A stretch of DNA of 56,360 nt from Lachnospiraceae bacterium (GCA_014804445.1 JAAUZU010000026.1:78540-134899); one strand, 5' to 3'; counted from the stretch's first letter, positions 36,336 to 44,228 are shown. The notes: generated by a model not told the origin, from the letters alone. Made by a program: numbers and translations.

Positions 36336-36629
36336 CTATTCTACCGTTCTCGGTGCTTTGAACATGCCGTCCTTTTCGCCGGGCGCATTTTGCAGGATGG
36401 CGCTTCGGTCATCCCCATTGGTTACCACATCCTCCCTGAATACATTATCCATGGAAAAGACATGGGACATAGGCTCCACGCCGTCCGTATCCAGTTCGTT
36501 TAATTTGTCGATATAGTCCAGCATATCCGCCATATCCTTCTTGGCAGCTTCCTTCTCCTCGTCCGAGAGCTCCAGCTTGGCAAGAATGCCTACGTATTCA
36601 ATTGTTTCGTCTGAAATGATATTTGCCAT
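36336..36629 (-). CDS. gatC: Asp/Glu-tRNA amidotransferase subunit C
   Basis: 97 residues, the usual GatC size. It clamps GatA and GatB together. [17 protein letters not shown] and [19 protein letters not shown] are typical. The C-terminal FREDVV and ending APRTVE fit. The ATG at 36629 follows AAAGGAG; the longer open frame is palindromic repeat sequence and is not coding. Confidence 0.95.
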   Translation of the reverse strand: MANIISDETIEYVGILAKLELSDEEKEAAKKDMADMLDYIDKLNELDTDGVEPMSHVFSMDNVFREDVVTNGDDRSAILQNAPGEKDGMFKAPRTVE

Positions 36630-36660
36630 GTAATCTCCTTTCTGCTGCATATTCAATTTT

Positions 36661-36794
36661 AGGTGATTGTGAAATATCTTCTGCAAGTGACGGAAATGTT
36701 CAATATAGACAAAAACGGGCTCCGAAGCGTGGCAAGTCGCCCTTATTTTGTCTATATTGCCCATTTCCTGTGTTGCAAAGGAAAGTTTCGCAAA
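36661..36794. repeat. Long palindromic element, family 2, copy J
   Basis: Arms at about 36680-36714 and 36745-36779 pair (CAATATAGACAAAA / TTTTGTCTATATTG). The loop CTCCGAAGCGTGGCAAGTCG is the reverse complement of the copy I loop, so it lies in the opposite orientation. The ends AGGTGATTGTGAAA and TTTCGCAA resemble the family 1 ends. It lies between aspS and gatC beside copy H. Confidence 0.87.
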
Positions 36795-36813
36795 CGTCTA
36801 TTTTTCTATGTTA

Positions 36814-37018
36814 ATAGGTCACTATAAAACTCACACTTGCCAGTCCCGAATTGTGTACATTGTATATTCCATAAGCAGACCCTTGCTTACCGTCGGTACT
36901 TAGCGAGGTTCTTTCGAGCTTAGTACCGCTACGGTAAGCTCGGAGCGAAAGCGAGTCTGTGTTGGAATATACAATGTATACAATGACAATGATATGCGTT
37001 CTGAGTTTCACAATTACG
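36814..37018. repeat. Long palindromic element, family 1, copy H (core inverted)
   Basis: Arms 36849-36880 and 36955-36986 pair with few mismatches (TACATTGTATATTCCA). The core is inverted: TTACCGTCGGTACTTAGCGA, GGTTCTTTCGAGCTTAGT, then GCTCGGAGCGAAAGCGAG. The outer ends are more degraded than in copy G. It lies between aspS and copy J. Confidence 0.88.
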
Positions 37019-37024
37019 GTTCCA

Positions 37025-37058
37025 AACGGCTCAGAATCCCAAAGAGATTTGAGCCGTT
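37025..37058. terminator. Hairpin after aspS, possible terminator
   Basis: AACGGCTCA (37025-37033) pairs with TGAGCCGTT (37050-37058). There is no T-tract on the minus strand, so termination is doubtful. The left arm duplicates the last codons of aspS. Confidence 0.4.
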
Positions 37059-37073
37059 CCACACTTCTGCAAC

Positions 37074-38405
37074 TTACGGTTCCAACCGGCTCAAATCGCG
37101 GGGAAACAGCGTGGTTTCGCGGACGTTGTCTTCGCCGATGAGTTTCATGGTGAGGCGTTCCAGTCCGATTCCGAGACCACCGTGAGGGGGCATGCCGTGT
37201 TTGAACGCCATCAGGTAGGCGTCCATGCCTTCTTCCGTCATGCCGCGGGCGGCAATTTTTTCCTGTAACATTTTGTAATCGTGAATTCTCTGCCCGCCTG
37301 TGGTAATTTCCATGCCGCGGAACAGGCAGTCAAAGCTCAGGGTAAAGGTAGAGTCCAACGGGTCATCCATGGCATAAAAAGGACGTTTCTTGCTGGGATA
37401 ATGTGTGACAAACACAAAGTCCGCGTCGTACTCTTCCTTAAAGTAACGGCTGATTAATACTTCCTCCTCCGGCTCCAAATCATAAGGGTTGCGGATGGGA
37501 CGGTCGTATTTTTCCGACGCCAGCCGCTTTGCCTCGTCAAAACGGACACAGGGAATCTGCTCCGTTTTCGGCAGTGTAACCTCCAGAATTGCAAGTTCCT
37601 TGGCGTACTGACTTTCCAACAGCCGCATGATATTCTGCAGCACACCGGTTTCCATCGCCATAATCTCCTCAAAACCGTCTATATAACCCATTTCAAAATC
37701 CAGCGAGGTATACTCGTTCAAATGCCTTTTGGTATTGTGCTTTTCGGCGCGGAACACAGGCGCCGTCTCAAAAACCCTGTCAAACACACCGACCATCATC
37801 TGTTTGTAAAACTGCGGGCTCTGCTGCAAAACAGCCGGTCTGTGAAAATACTCAAGCTTAAAAATATTGGCGCCGCCCTCCGCGCCTTTTGCACCTATCT
37901 TCGGCGTGTGGATTTCCGTAAAGCCCTGCGCGGAAAGGAACTCCCGAAAACCCTTTACCACACCTTCCTGTATTTTAAATTTAGCACGCTCCCTGACATT
38001 GCGAAGGGCAATCGGACGCATATCCAGATTGGTTTCAAGAGAAATATTCATCTTCCATTTGGATATGGGAATCGGCATTGCCTCTGCCGGATCCGACAGG
38101 ATTTTCACCTCGCAAAGCTTTAATTCCATGCCGCCGGGCGCTTTCTCATTTTTTTCCATAACGCCGCCTGCTTCCAGCGTCTGTCCTTCCCTTAAATCCT
38201 TTACGGCAATTTTCGCCGTACCCTCCTCCAGTACGCACTGAAGCAGTCCTTCCCTCTTTCGCAGCATGACAAACGCAACGCGCCCCATATCCCTAACTGC
38301 ATGAACGGCTCCGTTTGTCTTCACGCTCTTTCCTTCCGCCTCCTCTGCAAGCAGCGCGGACAGTTCCAAAGTTTCTTTTTCCTTTACTCCTGATAAAAAT
38401 TCCAT
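37074..38405 (-). CDS. aspS: Aspartyl-tRNA synthetase, archaeal-type (probably non-discriminating)
   Basis: 443 residues, the short archaeal/AspRS2 form rather than the roughly 590-residue bacterial form with a GAD insertion. Domains: an OB-fold anticodon domain (about 15-100), then class II motifs (AEKHNTKRHLNEYTSLDFEM, and HGGLGIGLERLTM as motif 3). Such enzymes often charge both tRNA-Asp and tRNA-Asn, and GatCAB then amidates Asp-tRNA-Asn. The downstream gatC and gatA genes and the T-box fit this. The ATG at 38405 follows AAGGAGG. Confidence 0.93.
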   Translation of the reverse strand: MEFLSGVKEKETLELSALLAEEAEGKSVKTNGAVHAVRDMGRVAFVMLRKREGLLQCVLEEGTAKIAVKDLREGQTLEAGGVMEKNEKAPGGMELKLCEVKILSDPAEAMPIPISKWKMNISLETNLDMRPIALRNVRERAKFKIQEGVVKGFREFLSAQGFTEIHTPKIGAKGAEGGANIFKLEYFHRPAVLQQSPQFYKQMMVGVFDRVFETAPVFRAEKHNTKRHLNEYTSLDFEMGYIDGFEEIMAMETGVLQNIMRLLESQYAKELAILEVTLPKTEQIPCVRFDEAKRLASEKYDRPIRNPYDLEPEEEVLISRYFKEEYDADFVFVTHYPSKKRPFYAMDDPLDSTFTLSFDCLFRGMEITTGGQRIHDYKMLQEKIAARGMTEEGMDAYLMAFKHGMPPHGGLGIGLERLTMKLIGEDNVRETTLFPRDLSRLEP

Positions 38406-38436
38406 AGCGGCCTCCTTTTTGTTTGTATTCCGGAAA

Positions 38437-38472
38437 ACAAAAAGCCCGGAATACAGTTGTCTGTATTCCGGG
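38437..38472 (-). terminator. T-box attenuator hairpin before aspS
   Basis: On the minus strand GTCCCGGAATACAG and CTGTATTCCGGG pair around ACAA, followed by CTTTTTG. This is the terminator of the aspS T-box leader. Confidence 0.92.
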
Positions 38473-38727
38473 ACGAATATACAAGCGCACATCCGTGGTA
38501 CCACCCGTCTTGATAAACCGCCGCTTCCATCAAAGCGCTTTACCGGTCTACCCACTCTTACATTTAACGCATGTCACGTACTGCCCTACACAGCGAACCC
38601 TTCAAGCAGTCTGCTCCGGAGTGTTCCCTTCGCTGCTTCCCACAAACGGCGCTCTCAGTCGGTGACACCGTATTCCTGTCGCTTTTCACAGCAAGAGTCT
38701 CTTTCATCGCATTTATCACTTTACTGG
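38437..38727 (-). promoter_or_regulatory. T-box riboswitch leader before aspS-gatCA, specifier GAAC
   Basis: The minus strand has the T-box sequence ACGGGTGGTACCACGG (38508-38493), the attenuator hairpin, and a Stem I region starting ATGCGATGAAAGAGACTC. The candidate specifier loop reads GGGAACACTCC (GAAC at 38626-38623), which contains overlapping codons GAA (Glu) and AAC (Asn). AAC fits a leader that senses uncharged tRNA-Asn and drives AspRS/GatCAB. An overlapping GAA/AAC specifier is known from the Clostridium acetobutylicum transamidation operon. Confidence 0.85.
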
Positions 38728-38732
38728 AATGA

Positions 38733-38761
38733 AGTGTAGCACACCTTTTCACAAATTGCAA
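38733..38761 (-). promoter_or_regulatory. Promoter of the aspS T-box leader
   Basis: Minus strand TTGCAA (38761-38756), 17-base spacer, TACACT (38738-38733). Each box has four of six consensus bases, and the position relative to Stem I is right. Confidence 0.6.
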
Positions 38762-38778
38762 GTGTTTTTTTCAAATAA

Positions 38779-39810
38779 TCAATCTCGGGCAGAATCGTGC
38801 TGCTTCATTCCTTTCCACCAGCAGTACGCCGCCACAACGGCGCTGATGATTAAGAGCATGTAAAAATTAAGTCCCCTGCTGATACACATGGAAACCGTCA
38901 GACTGCCGCCTGCAAAGACGCCGCTGTATACCGCCGCATACATAAGCTCCGTGATGCCCTGCGAGCCCGGCAGGGGAAGCATATCCACCGCAATATAGAC
39001 CACCGCCTGCAGCGCCATAATGGTAAACGCATTCGTGCCCGAAAGCCCCATGCCCTTGTAGACAAAATAGGTCAGCACAAACACGCTGCACCTTTGCACA
39101 AAAGTAAAACCGACCAAAAAGAAAAGCACCTTTGCATGGGTTTTCAGAAAAGAAACCGTCTCCTGATACTGCAAAACCGTGGTATGTATCGTTTCGCCGC
39201 GCTTTTCCGAAGGCTTCAGCAGGTGAAGCTTCACGCAGAAACGCTCCGCCGCTCTGATAAATTTTTCCATTCCCGCACCATTCAGCATAATGGCAAGCAG
39301 AATCACCACCAGCAGCGCATTCAGAAACAGACCCAGAAAATAGATGGGCAGGTATTCGCCCAGATGAAAGCTCAATCCCTTCCACCAAAATACACTGATA
39401 CCGATTCCCATCAGAACCAGTACCAGCTTGTAAGCCGTCGCCACGCTCATCAGCACCACCGAGCTGTCCGCAATTTTATGCCCGTCCTTACTCATATAAT
39501 ATAGCTGCATCGGCTGCCCGCCGGTAGCAGACGGCGTGATGCCCGAATAAAAAAATCCGGTAAAGGAATACTTGAGACAACTCGAAAGTCGCGCTTTATC
39601 CCCAATGGCGCGCAAAAGATACCAAATCAGTATCCCCTCCGCCGATACAAAGAAAACCGCCGTCGCCGCTGCCAGAAACAGATATCCCTTGTGCATCTGC
39701 CGGATTGCCTGAACCAGCTCCCCAATATCCTGATTTTTAAACACTACATAAAAAGTGAGCGCCGCCAGTCCCAAAAACAGTACTGCGCTCAATATCTTTT
39801 TACCCTTCAT
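38779..39810 (-). CDS. Flippase-like membrane protein (UPF0104 / LPG synthase TM-like family)
   Basis: 343 residues with about eight membrane spans. It contains GFFYSGITPSATGGQPMQLY and DMLPLPGSQGITE, the hallmark motifs of the lysylphosphatidylglycerol-synthase membrane domain family (MprF N-terminal relatives, YbhN). Members flip lipids or lipid-linked sugars. The start at 39810 is preceded by AGAGGAG and overlaps the previous gene by 11 bases, indicating coupling. Third gene of a glycosyltransferase operon, so it may act on a glycolipid made there. Confidence 0.88.
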   Translation of the reverse strand: MKGKKILSAVLFLGLAALTFYVVFKNQDIGELVQAIRQMHKGYLFLAAATAVFFVSAEGILIWYLLRAIGDKARLSSCLKYSFTGFFYSGITPSATGGQPMQLYYMSKDGHKIADSSVVLMSVATAYKLVLVLMGIGISVFWWKGLSFHLGEYLPIYFLGLFLNALLVVILLAIMLNGAGMEKFIRAAERFCVKLHLLKPSEKRGETIHTTVLQYQETVSFLKTHAKVLFFLVGFTFVQRCSVFVLTYFVYKGMGLSGTNAFTIMALQAVVYIAVDMLPLPGSQGITELMYAAVYSGVFAGGSLTVSMCISRGLNFYMLLIISAVVAAYCWWKGMKQHDSARD

Positions 39811-40381
39811 ACAAGGCTCCTCTTGTAACATGATATTGTACGTTTGCCATTCTATCCTTTTCAATAAAATCGGAAAGCGCACCTTCAAATATTATATCAT
39901 CTTTTTTGTAATCATAAAAGTCCGCAGGCGTCACTAATGAAAAATGTTTGTGAAACAAATCCATCCCATGTGCAGACAACAGCCTCGCAATAAAAGAAGA
40001 GCAGGTGTAATGCCTCTTCTGATAAAACGGCTTTTGCAGCAGTATGCTGGGCAGTCCCAAAATACAGTAGTGGAAACGGAACCTGTTTTTATAACATTCC
40101 TTCAGTGTTTCCGCTATGCCCTCTTTCTGCTCCTTTGTACATTCCAGACTGTAAATTCTGTATTTTGCCGTCGGGAAGGCACTGCAGATTTTTCTTTTGT
40201 TCTCTTTTTCAAATCCGGCAAACCATGGGATAAAAGGATTTCTCCTCCCTACACTATACGCTTCTTCCAGCCTTTCGTCCATAGCTAATACTACATGTAT
40301 GTATTCTCTTTGTATCGCCAGCCGTATGATACCGGCAAAAAATCCGGGTGTGTCCACCAGCGCAATATATATTTTCTCCAT
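39800..40381 (-). CDS. YiiX-like permuted papain-fold hydrolase
   Basis: 193 residues. IHVVLAMDERLEEAYSVGR (His) precedes YTCSSFIARLLSAHGM (Cys) by about 115 residues. This His-before-Cys order fits the permuted NlpC/P60 (YiiX/YebB) papain-like fold. No signal peptide. The ATG at 40381 follows AAAGGA. It sits between a glycosyltransferase and a flippase-like gene, with short gaps, so is part of that operon. The activity (amidase or acyl hydrolase) is not known. Confidence 0.75.
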   Translation of the reverse strand: MEKIYIALVDTPGFFAGIIRLAIQREYIHVVLAMDERLEEAYSVGRRNPFIPWFAGFEKENKRKICSAFPTAKYRIYSLECTKEQKEGIAETLKECYKNRFRFHYCILGLPSILLQKPFYQKRHYTCSSFIARLLSAHGMDLFHKHFSLVTPADFYDYKKDDIIFEGALSDFIEKDRMANVQYHVTRGALYEG

Positions 40382-40395
40382 CTTATGTCCTTTCC

Positions 40396-41409
40396 TCAAC
40401 TGAACTGATAGGTTTTCTTTGCCATTTCATACCCCTTCAGCGTCAACATTCTCCCCGGTTTTCCCGGAAGGTACGTAAGCCCGCTCAGTGTCGTATATCT
40501 GAGACGCCTGTAGAGGCCTCTATCCTTTTTCTTTATGTACTCCCACAACGCACGGCGCTTTCTGACCGCCTCTTCCGTCTGTATCATACATAAATACACT
40601 GAGGATATGGACATCATAATGGAAATATTTCGCAGCATATATCTGAAAAGCTTGCGGGATTTGCTCTTTACAAGCTCTAAATCAACACTGTCCGCCACCA
40701 GCTTTGTGACTGCTATCTGCTGGTCGATTCTCTTCTTGTAACTCTCCTCATTGACCGATTGGTCTGCCCTGCCCAAAAAATAGTGGTATAAATCCACATC
40801 CAGATACATAATTTTCTGTACATACGGCAGCGGCTTATATGCAAAAAGGTTATCCACGTAAAAAGTATGCGCCGGCAGCTTCACACCGCTTTCCCGAAGC
40901 AGCGCCGTCCTGAATACAAGCGCGTGCATAACAAGATACTGGGATGGCTTGAAATTCCCCATGTCACGCCAGCCGCAGATTTTTTCCTTTGGAAAAATAT
41001 TGTTGAAACTGACACTTTTCTGCCTGTTTTCATAAAGATGGTCGTAGACATAATTACACACTACCATGTCCACATCGTCCTTCTGCCATTTCAGACACTT
41101 CATGAGCCATTCCAAAGCTTTTCTATCCAGCCAGTCGTCCGAATCCACCACCTTAAAAAAACGCCCCGCCGCTGTCCGCAGTCCGGCATTGATTCCGGAA
41201 CCGTGCCCGCCATTCGCTTTATGTACCACTCTTACAATATTGGGATAGACCGCCGCATATTCATCAGCAATTGCCCCCGTATTGTCAGTAGAACCATCAT
41301 CAATAATGATAATTTCTCCGTCCTCGCCGCAGAAAAGCAAAGAGTCCAAACAGCGCTTCATATAATCCTCTGCATTATAGCACGGCACCACAAAAGTAAT
41401 ATCCTTCAT
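40396..41409 (-). CDS. Glycosyltransferase family 2
   Basis: 337 residues. GT-A fold: TFVVPCYNAEDYMKRCLDS at the N-terminus, IIIIDDGSTDNTGAIADE for nucleotide binding, and KVVDSDDWLD with the Asp-x-Asp-like metal site. It transfers a sugar to an envelope acceptor, donor unknown. The C-terminal 120 residues are helical and basic, without membrane spans. Promoter directly upstream; AGAGGT before the ATG. First gene of the three-gene operon. Confidence 0.92.
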   Translation of the reverse strand: MKDITFVVPCYNAEDYMKRCLDSLLFCGEDGEIIIIDDGSTDNTGAIADEYAAVYPNIVRVVHKANGGHGSGINAGLRTAAGRFFKVVDSDDWLDRKALEWLMKCLKWQKDDVDMVVCNYVYDHLYENRQKSVSFNNIFPKEKICGWRDMGNFKPSQYLVMHALVFRTALLRESGVKLPAHTFYVDNLFAYKPLPYVQKIMYLDVDLYHYFLGRADQSVNEESYKKRIDQQIAVTKLVADSVDLELVKSKSRKLFRYMLRNISIMMSISSVYLCMIQTEEAVRKRRALWEYIKKKDRGLYRRLRYTTLSGLTYLPGKPGRMLTLKGYEMAKKTYQFS

Positions 41410-41478
41410 AATCTACCTCTTGTACGTTTTCTTTCACCACCCCACTATATCGGAAAATAGTTAAGACTAAAGGTAGAA

Positions 41479-41507
41479 ATTCTAAATAATTACTAAATTT
41501 GTGGCAA
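41479..41507 (-). promoter_or_regulatory. Promoter of the glycosyltransferase operon
   Basis: Minus strand TTGCCA (41507-41502), 17-base spacer, TAGAAT (41484-41479). Confidence 0.65.
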
Positions 41508-41561
41508 CTATTAATTTCTTTCAAGCCGCATATTATTATCACGGAACGCAGTATAAATTCG

Positions 41562-41605
41562 GGCAAAAATACTAAGAGAGGCAAAGGTGTAAACTTTGCC
41601 CCTCT
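41562..41605 (-). terminator. Terminator after the His-rich lipoprotein gene
   Basis: Minus strand GAGGGGCAAAG pairs with CTTTGCCTCTC around TTTACAC, followed by TTAGTATTTTT. It ends the BlaI-M56-lipoprotein transcript. Confidence 0.82.
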
Positions 41606-41651
41606 TAACCATCTAAACTACATTTTGCTATTCTGCGTTCTATTATCGACC

Positions 41652-42359
41652 TTAATGATGATGGCTGTCACCGTGGTGTTCTCCATGATCGCCGCCACCT
41701 GTTTGACTATTATGGTGATGATTTGTTTCAGTGCAATCCAAAGCACAGCTATGATAATGATCATAATCTGTACAGTCCGGCGGACAATCGTGATGGTGGG
41801 AAGCATCCGTGCAGCTTTGATCACTGCACCCCATGCCGCTGACAAAAGTGGTTGTAACCACTCCGGATGAGTCAGTTTGGTGTTCGTCCTGATGATGGGT
41901 CTGCGAATGATGGTGCTCTGCCTCAGAGCAGTCCAAAGCACAGCTATGATAATGATCGTAATCCGTGCAGTCCGGCGGACAATCATGGTAGTGAGACGCA
42001 TCCGTGCAGCTTTGATCACTGCACCCCATGCCGCTGACAAAAGTGGTTGTAATCACTCCGGATGAGTCAGTTTGGTGTTCGTCCTGATGGTGGGTCTGCG
42101 AATGATGGTGCTCTGCCTCAGAGCAGTCCAAAGCACAGCTATGATAATGATCGTAATCCGTGCAGTCCGGCGGACAATCATGGTAGTGAGACGCATCCGT
42201 ACAGTTTTGGTCATTACATCCCATGCTGCTAAGGAACACTGCGCTGGCAGCGTCTTTATCGGGCTGCGAGGATAAATCGGATGTATTTGGGTTTTCTGAA
42301 CCACATCCGGTCAGTATAAAAACGGAAATCAGTGCGGTGATACAAATAAATTTTTTCAT
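41652..42359 (-). CDS. His/Cys-rich tandem-repeat lipoprotein
   Basis: 235 residues. Lipoprotein signal with ILTGCGSE (lipobox Cys 19). The mature part holds two full 65-residue repeats and a partial third (from residues 46, 111 and 176). Each unit has MGCSDQSCTDASHYHDCPPD, CTDYDHYHSCALDCSEAEHH and a His-rich tail. Together there are about 18 cysteines and more than 40 histidines, ending in GDHGEHHGDSHHH. This strongly suggests metal binding, for example zinc, on the outer surface of the membrane. It follows a BlaI/M56 pair. I recognise no named family. Confidence 0.85.
   Translation of the reverse strand: MKKFICITALISVFILTGCGSENPNTSDLSSQPDKDAASAVFLSSMGCNDQNCTDASHYHDCPPDCTDYDHYHSCALDCSEAEHHHSQTHHQDEHQTDSSGVITTTFVSGMGCSDQSCTDASHYHDCPPDCTDYDHYHSCALDCSEAEHHHSQTHHQDEHQTDSSGVVTTTFVSGMGCSDQSCTDASHHHDCPPDCTDYDHYHSCALDCTETNHHHNSQTGGGDHGEHHGDSHHH
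41709..42224 (-). repeat. 195-bp coding tandem repeat, two copies plus a partial third
   Basis: Units at 42030-42224, 41835-42029 and 41709-41834 (partial). The DNA of the second and third units is nearly identical, including synonymous positions, which indicates recent duplication and likely copy-number variability by recombination. Confidence 0.9.
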
Positions 42360-42426
42360 ATTTTTTCTCCTCCTTTATCATAATATTGAAAACATATTTT
42401 GAATATTCTGTGTTATGCAATCGACC

Positions 42427-43623
42427 TTAATGGTGGCTGCCATCATGATGGCTACTATCATGGTGACTCTCGCTGTGGTGTCCATCATGGCTGCCTCCGA
42501 CAGTTTGGCCGCCATAGGGGCGACTTGTCTCTGCGTATCCCACACTGCTAAGGGAGGCCACGTTAGCTGCGCCTGTATCAGACTGTATCAGTTCCGTAGG
42601 AGCACCCGAATAAGGCGCATCGGCGTCCTCCTGAATTGTCTCTTTGCTGTTTGTCGAAACGACACTCTCTTGCTGCTTATTGACATCTCTTTTCGGCACG
42701 GTCAGCAGGCAGACTGCCGCAACGATTGTGGCTGCAACTGCCGACAGGACAATCCCCAAAGCGGGCTTTTTGTAATTCATCACGTCTTTTATACGGGCCT
42801 TTACACCGACCTCCCCAAATGCGAGGGGACACGCCGCAATCACGCGGTGACGAACGCTGCAATGCAGAAGCGCCGCTGCATAAGCACGACGATCCTCCTT
42901 TTCCATTTCACGGATGACCTTCTCGTCGCAGGCGGCCTCAATATCCCGGCACAGCAACACATAAGCAACCCAAAGCAGCGGATTAAACCAATAGACAGCC
43001 AGAAGGATAAAACCAATCGGTTTCCACCAGTGATCTTTGCGGCGGATATGGGCTTTTTCATGAGCTATCACATAGGTGAGCTCTTCCTCTGCGACACTAT
43101 ATGGCAGATAGATAACCGGGCGGAAGAGTCCGAGTACAAAGGGTGAATTTATACTCTCGCTTTGCTTGATATTTTCACGCAGCAGGGTCGCCGTTGCAAC
43201 GCGGCGCTTTAAAAGCAGGTAGCTTATCAGTTCATAGAGCAGCATAGCAGCAACCCCCGCTGCCCAAATCCGGGCAAGAACAGATAACCAGATCTGTGCA
43301 GGATTCGCACTTGCCTCCGGTTCCGGTGACAATGTACTCGAGAGAACCGGGTTCACAATATTATCAATGGCGCCTGTTCCACTATGAACCTCGGGTGCTG
43401 CCGTGTAGAGAATATCCTGTGGAAGCGGCTCAGCACTGGGGATCAGACTAAATACACTCTCAATAGATATGGGACAAATGAGACGCAGCGCAACAAGTCC
43501 CCAAAGAAAGCATCTTACCCACTTTGGTGCTTTGCGGAAAACAAGCCGTATAAGGAGAACGGCCAACACCAGCCAGCTTGCTATCATACTGAGATTGGCC
43601 AACTTCAAAAACAATGATTCCAT
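42427..43623 (-). CDS. M56 family membrane metallopeptidase (BlaR1-like) with His-rich tail
   Basis: 398 residues. It has the BlaR1/MecR1 layout without a penicillin-binding domain: two N-terminal spans, a third near residue 120, the zinc protease motif VIAHEKAHIRRKDHW near residue 195, FNPLLWVAYVLLCRDIEAAC with the third ligand Glu, and a last span near 290. The outer C-terminal part ends SHHDSSHHDGSHH, the same composition as the neighbouring lipoprotein. It probably senses a ligand, perhaps metal, and triggers loss of the BlaI-type repressor. It starts 12 bases after the blaI-like gene. Confidence 0.88.
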   Translation of the reverse strand: MESLFLKLANLSMIASWLVLAVLLIRLVFRKAPKWVRCFLWGLVALRLICPISIESVFSLIPSAEPLPQDILYTAAPEVHSGTGAIDNIVNPVLSSTLSPEPEASANPAQIWLSVLARIWAAGVAAMLLYELISYLLLKRRVATATLLRENIKQSESINSPFVLGLFRPVIYLPYSVAEEELTYVIAHEKAHIRRKDHWWKPIGFILLAVYWFNPLLWVAYVLLCRDIEAACDEKVIREMEKEDRRAYAAALLHCSVRHRVIAACPLAFGEVGVKARIKDVMNYKKPALGIVLSAVAATIVAAVCLLTVPKRDVNKQQESVVSTNSKETIQEDADAPYSGAPTELIQSDTGAANVASLSSVGYAETSRPYGGQTVGGSHDGHHSESHHDSSHHDGSHH

Positions 43624-43635
43624 CGTGTTCCCTCC

Positions 43636-43986
43636 TTACTTTTCAATAATGCGGAGGATTTCTTTCATCTCATCATCAGTAAGTTCCTGATGGCGGGCAA
43701 ATGCGGCAATAAATGCCGGCAGAGAACCCTCGAAAGTCTTTTCCATCATTTCGTCCATCTGCGCAACCTGAATATCTTCTTTGCTGATCAGAGAAGTAAC
43801 CGTTGCGTTCTCATTCTTGACTACGCCCCTGTCAGAAAGACGTCTGATTACGGTGAACGTGGTCGTCCTGCTCCAGCCAAGCTCATCCTTACAGATTCGA
43901 GCCAGCTTGGTGCTGTTGATCGGTTCATACTTCCACAAAATCAAGCAGAACCGGTATTCGCTTTCAAAAACTTTAGGTGAATTCAT
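43636..43986 (-). CDS. BlaI/MecI/CopY family repressor
   Basis: 116 residues with a winged helix: EYRFCLILWKYEPINSTKLA and GWSRTTTFTVIRRLSDRGVV. The linker around VTSLISKEDIQVAQ is where the M56 partner cleaves in BlaI/MecI. First gene of the operon, with a strong site and a promoter that carries a dyad downstream of the -10. It should repress itself, the peptidase and the His-rich lipoprotein. Confidence 0.93.
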   Translation of the reverse strand: MNSPKVFESEYRFCLILWKYEPINSTKLARICKDELGWSRTTTFTVIRRLSDRGVVKNENATVTSLISKEDIQVAQMDEMMEKTFEGSLPAFIAAFARHQELTDDEMKEILRIIEK

Positions 43987-44001
43987 AGATTCTCTCCATA
44001 C

Positions 44002-44027
44002 GTCTAATATATTCGACTATATAAGTC
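44002..44027. promoter_or_regulatory. Dyad at the promoter, candidate BlaI-type operator
   Basis: GTCTAATATA and TATATAAGTC form an imperfect inverted repeat around TTCGAC, overlapping the -10 and the transcription start region of the BlaI operon. BlaI/MecI operators are AT-rich dyads at this place. Confidence 0.55.
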
Positions 44028-44052
44028 TAACACGTTCGACGCCCTGTGTCAA
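44024..44052 (-). promoter_or_regulatory. Promoter of the BlaI-M56-lipoprotein operon
   Basis: Minus strand TTGACA (44052-44047), 17-base spacer, TAGACT (44029-44024). The -35 box lies immediately next to an Rhs relic. Confidence 0.75.
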
Positions 44053-44081
44053 TAGAGTTCGCAGAAGATTTAAAGATACCG

Positions 44082-44208
44082 TTCTCGGTGAAGAACGCAC
44101 CCGTTGCCACATTGTAGTACCTTGCCCTTAAGTATAGGCTTCCCACATTCGGGTTGTACAAATAGTAGCCAGTGCTGCTGTCAAAACGTTCAAGGAAAAA
44201 TCGGCCTT
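44082..44208 (-). pseudogene. Rhs core relic with an internal in-frame deletion
   Basis: The minus strand reads RFDSSTGYYLYNPNVGSLYL then RARYYNVATGAFFTENG. This equals two separate parts of the Rhs core at 54.9-55.15 kb (RFDGSTGYYLYDPKE and NPNVGSLYLRARYYNVSTGA) joined by loss of about 120 bases. It has no start codon. After the core motif it runs into FKSSANSID and then the BlaI promoter. Confidence 0.85.
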
Positions 44209-44228
44209 AGTGCTTATTCTGACTTTTA

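Noticed and set aside
41618..42304. Frames rich in Ile, Thr and Arg within the His-rich repeat gene
   Set aside because: They are shadows of the 195-bp repeats in other frames. The lipoprotein frame has a signal peptide, lipobox and a strong ribosome site.
42427..43986. Beta-lactam resistance regulators (BlaR1/BlaI)
   Set aside because: The M56 protein lacks a penicillin-binding domain and no beta-lactamase or PBP gene is adjacent, so a resistance role is not supported.
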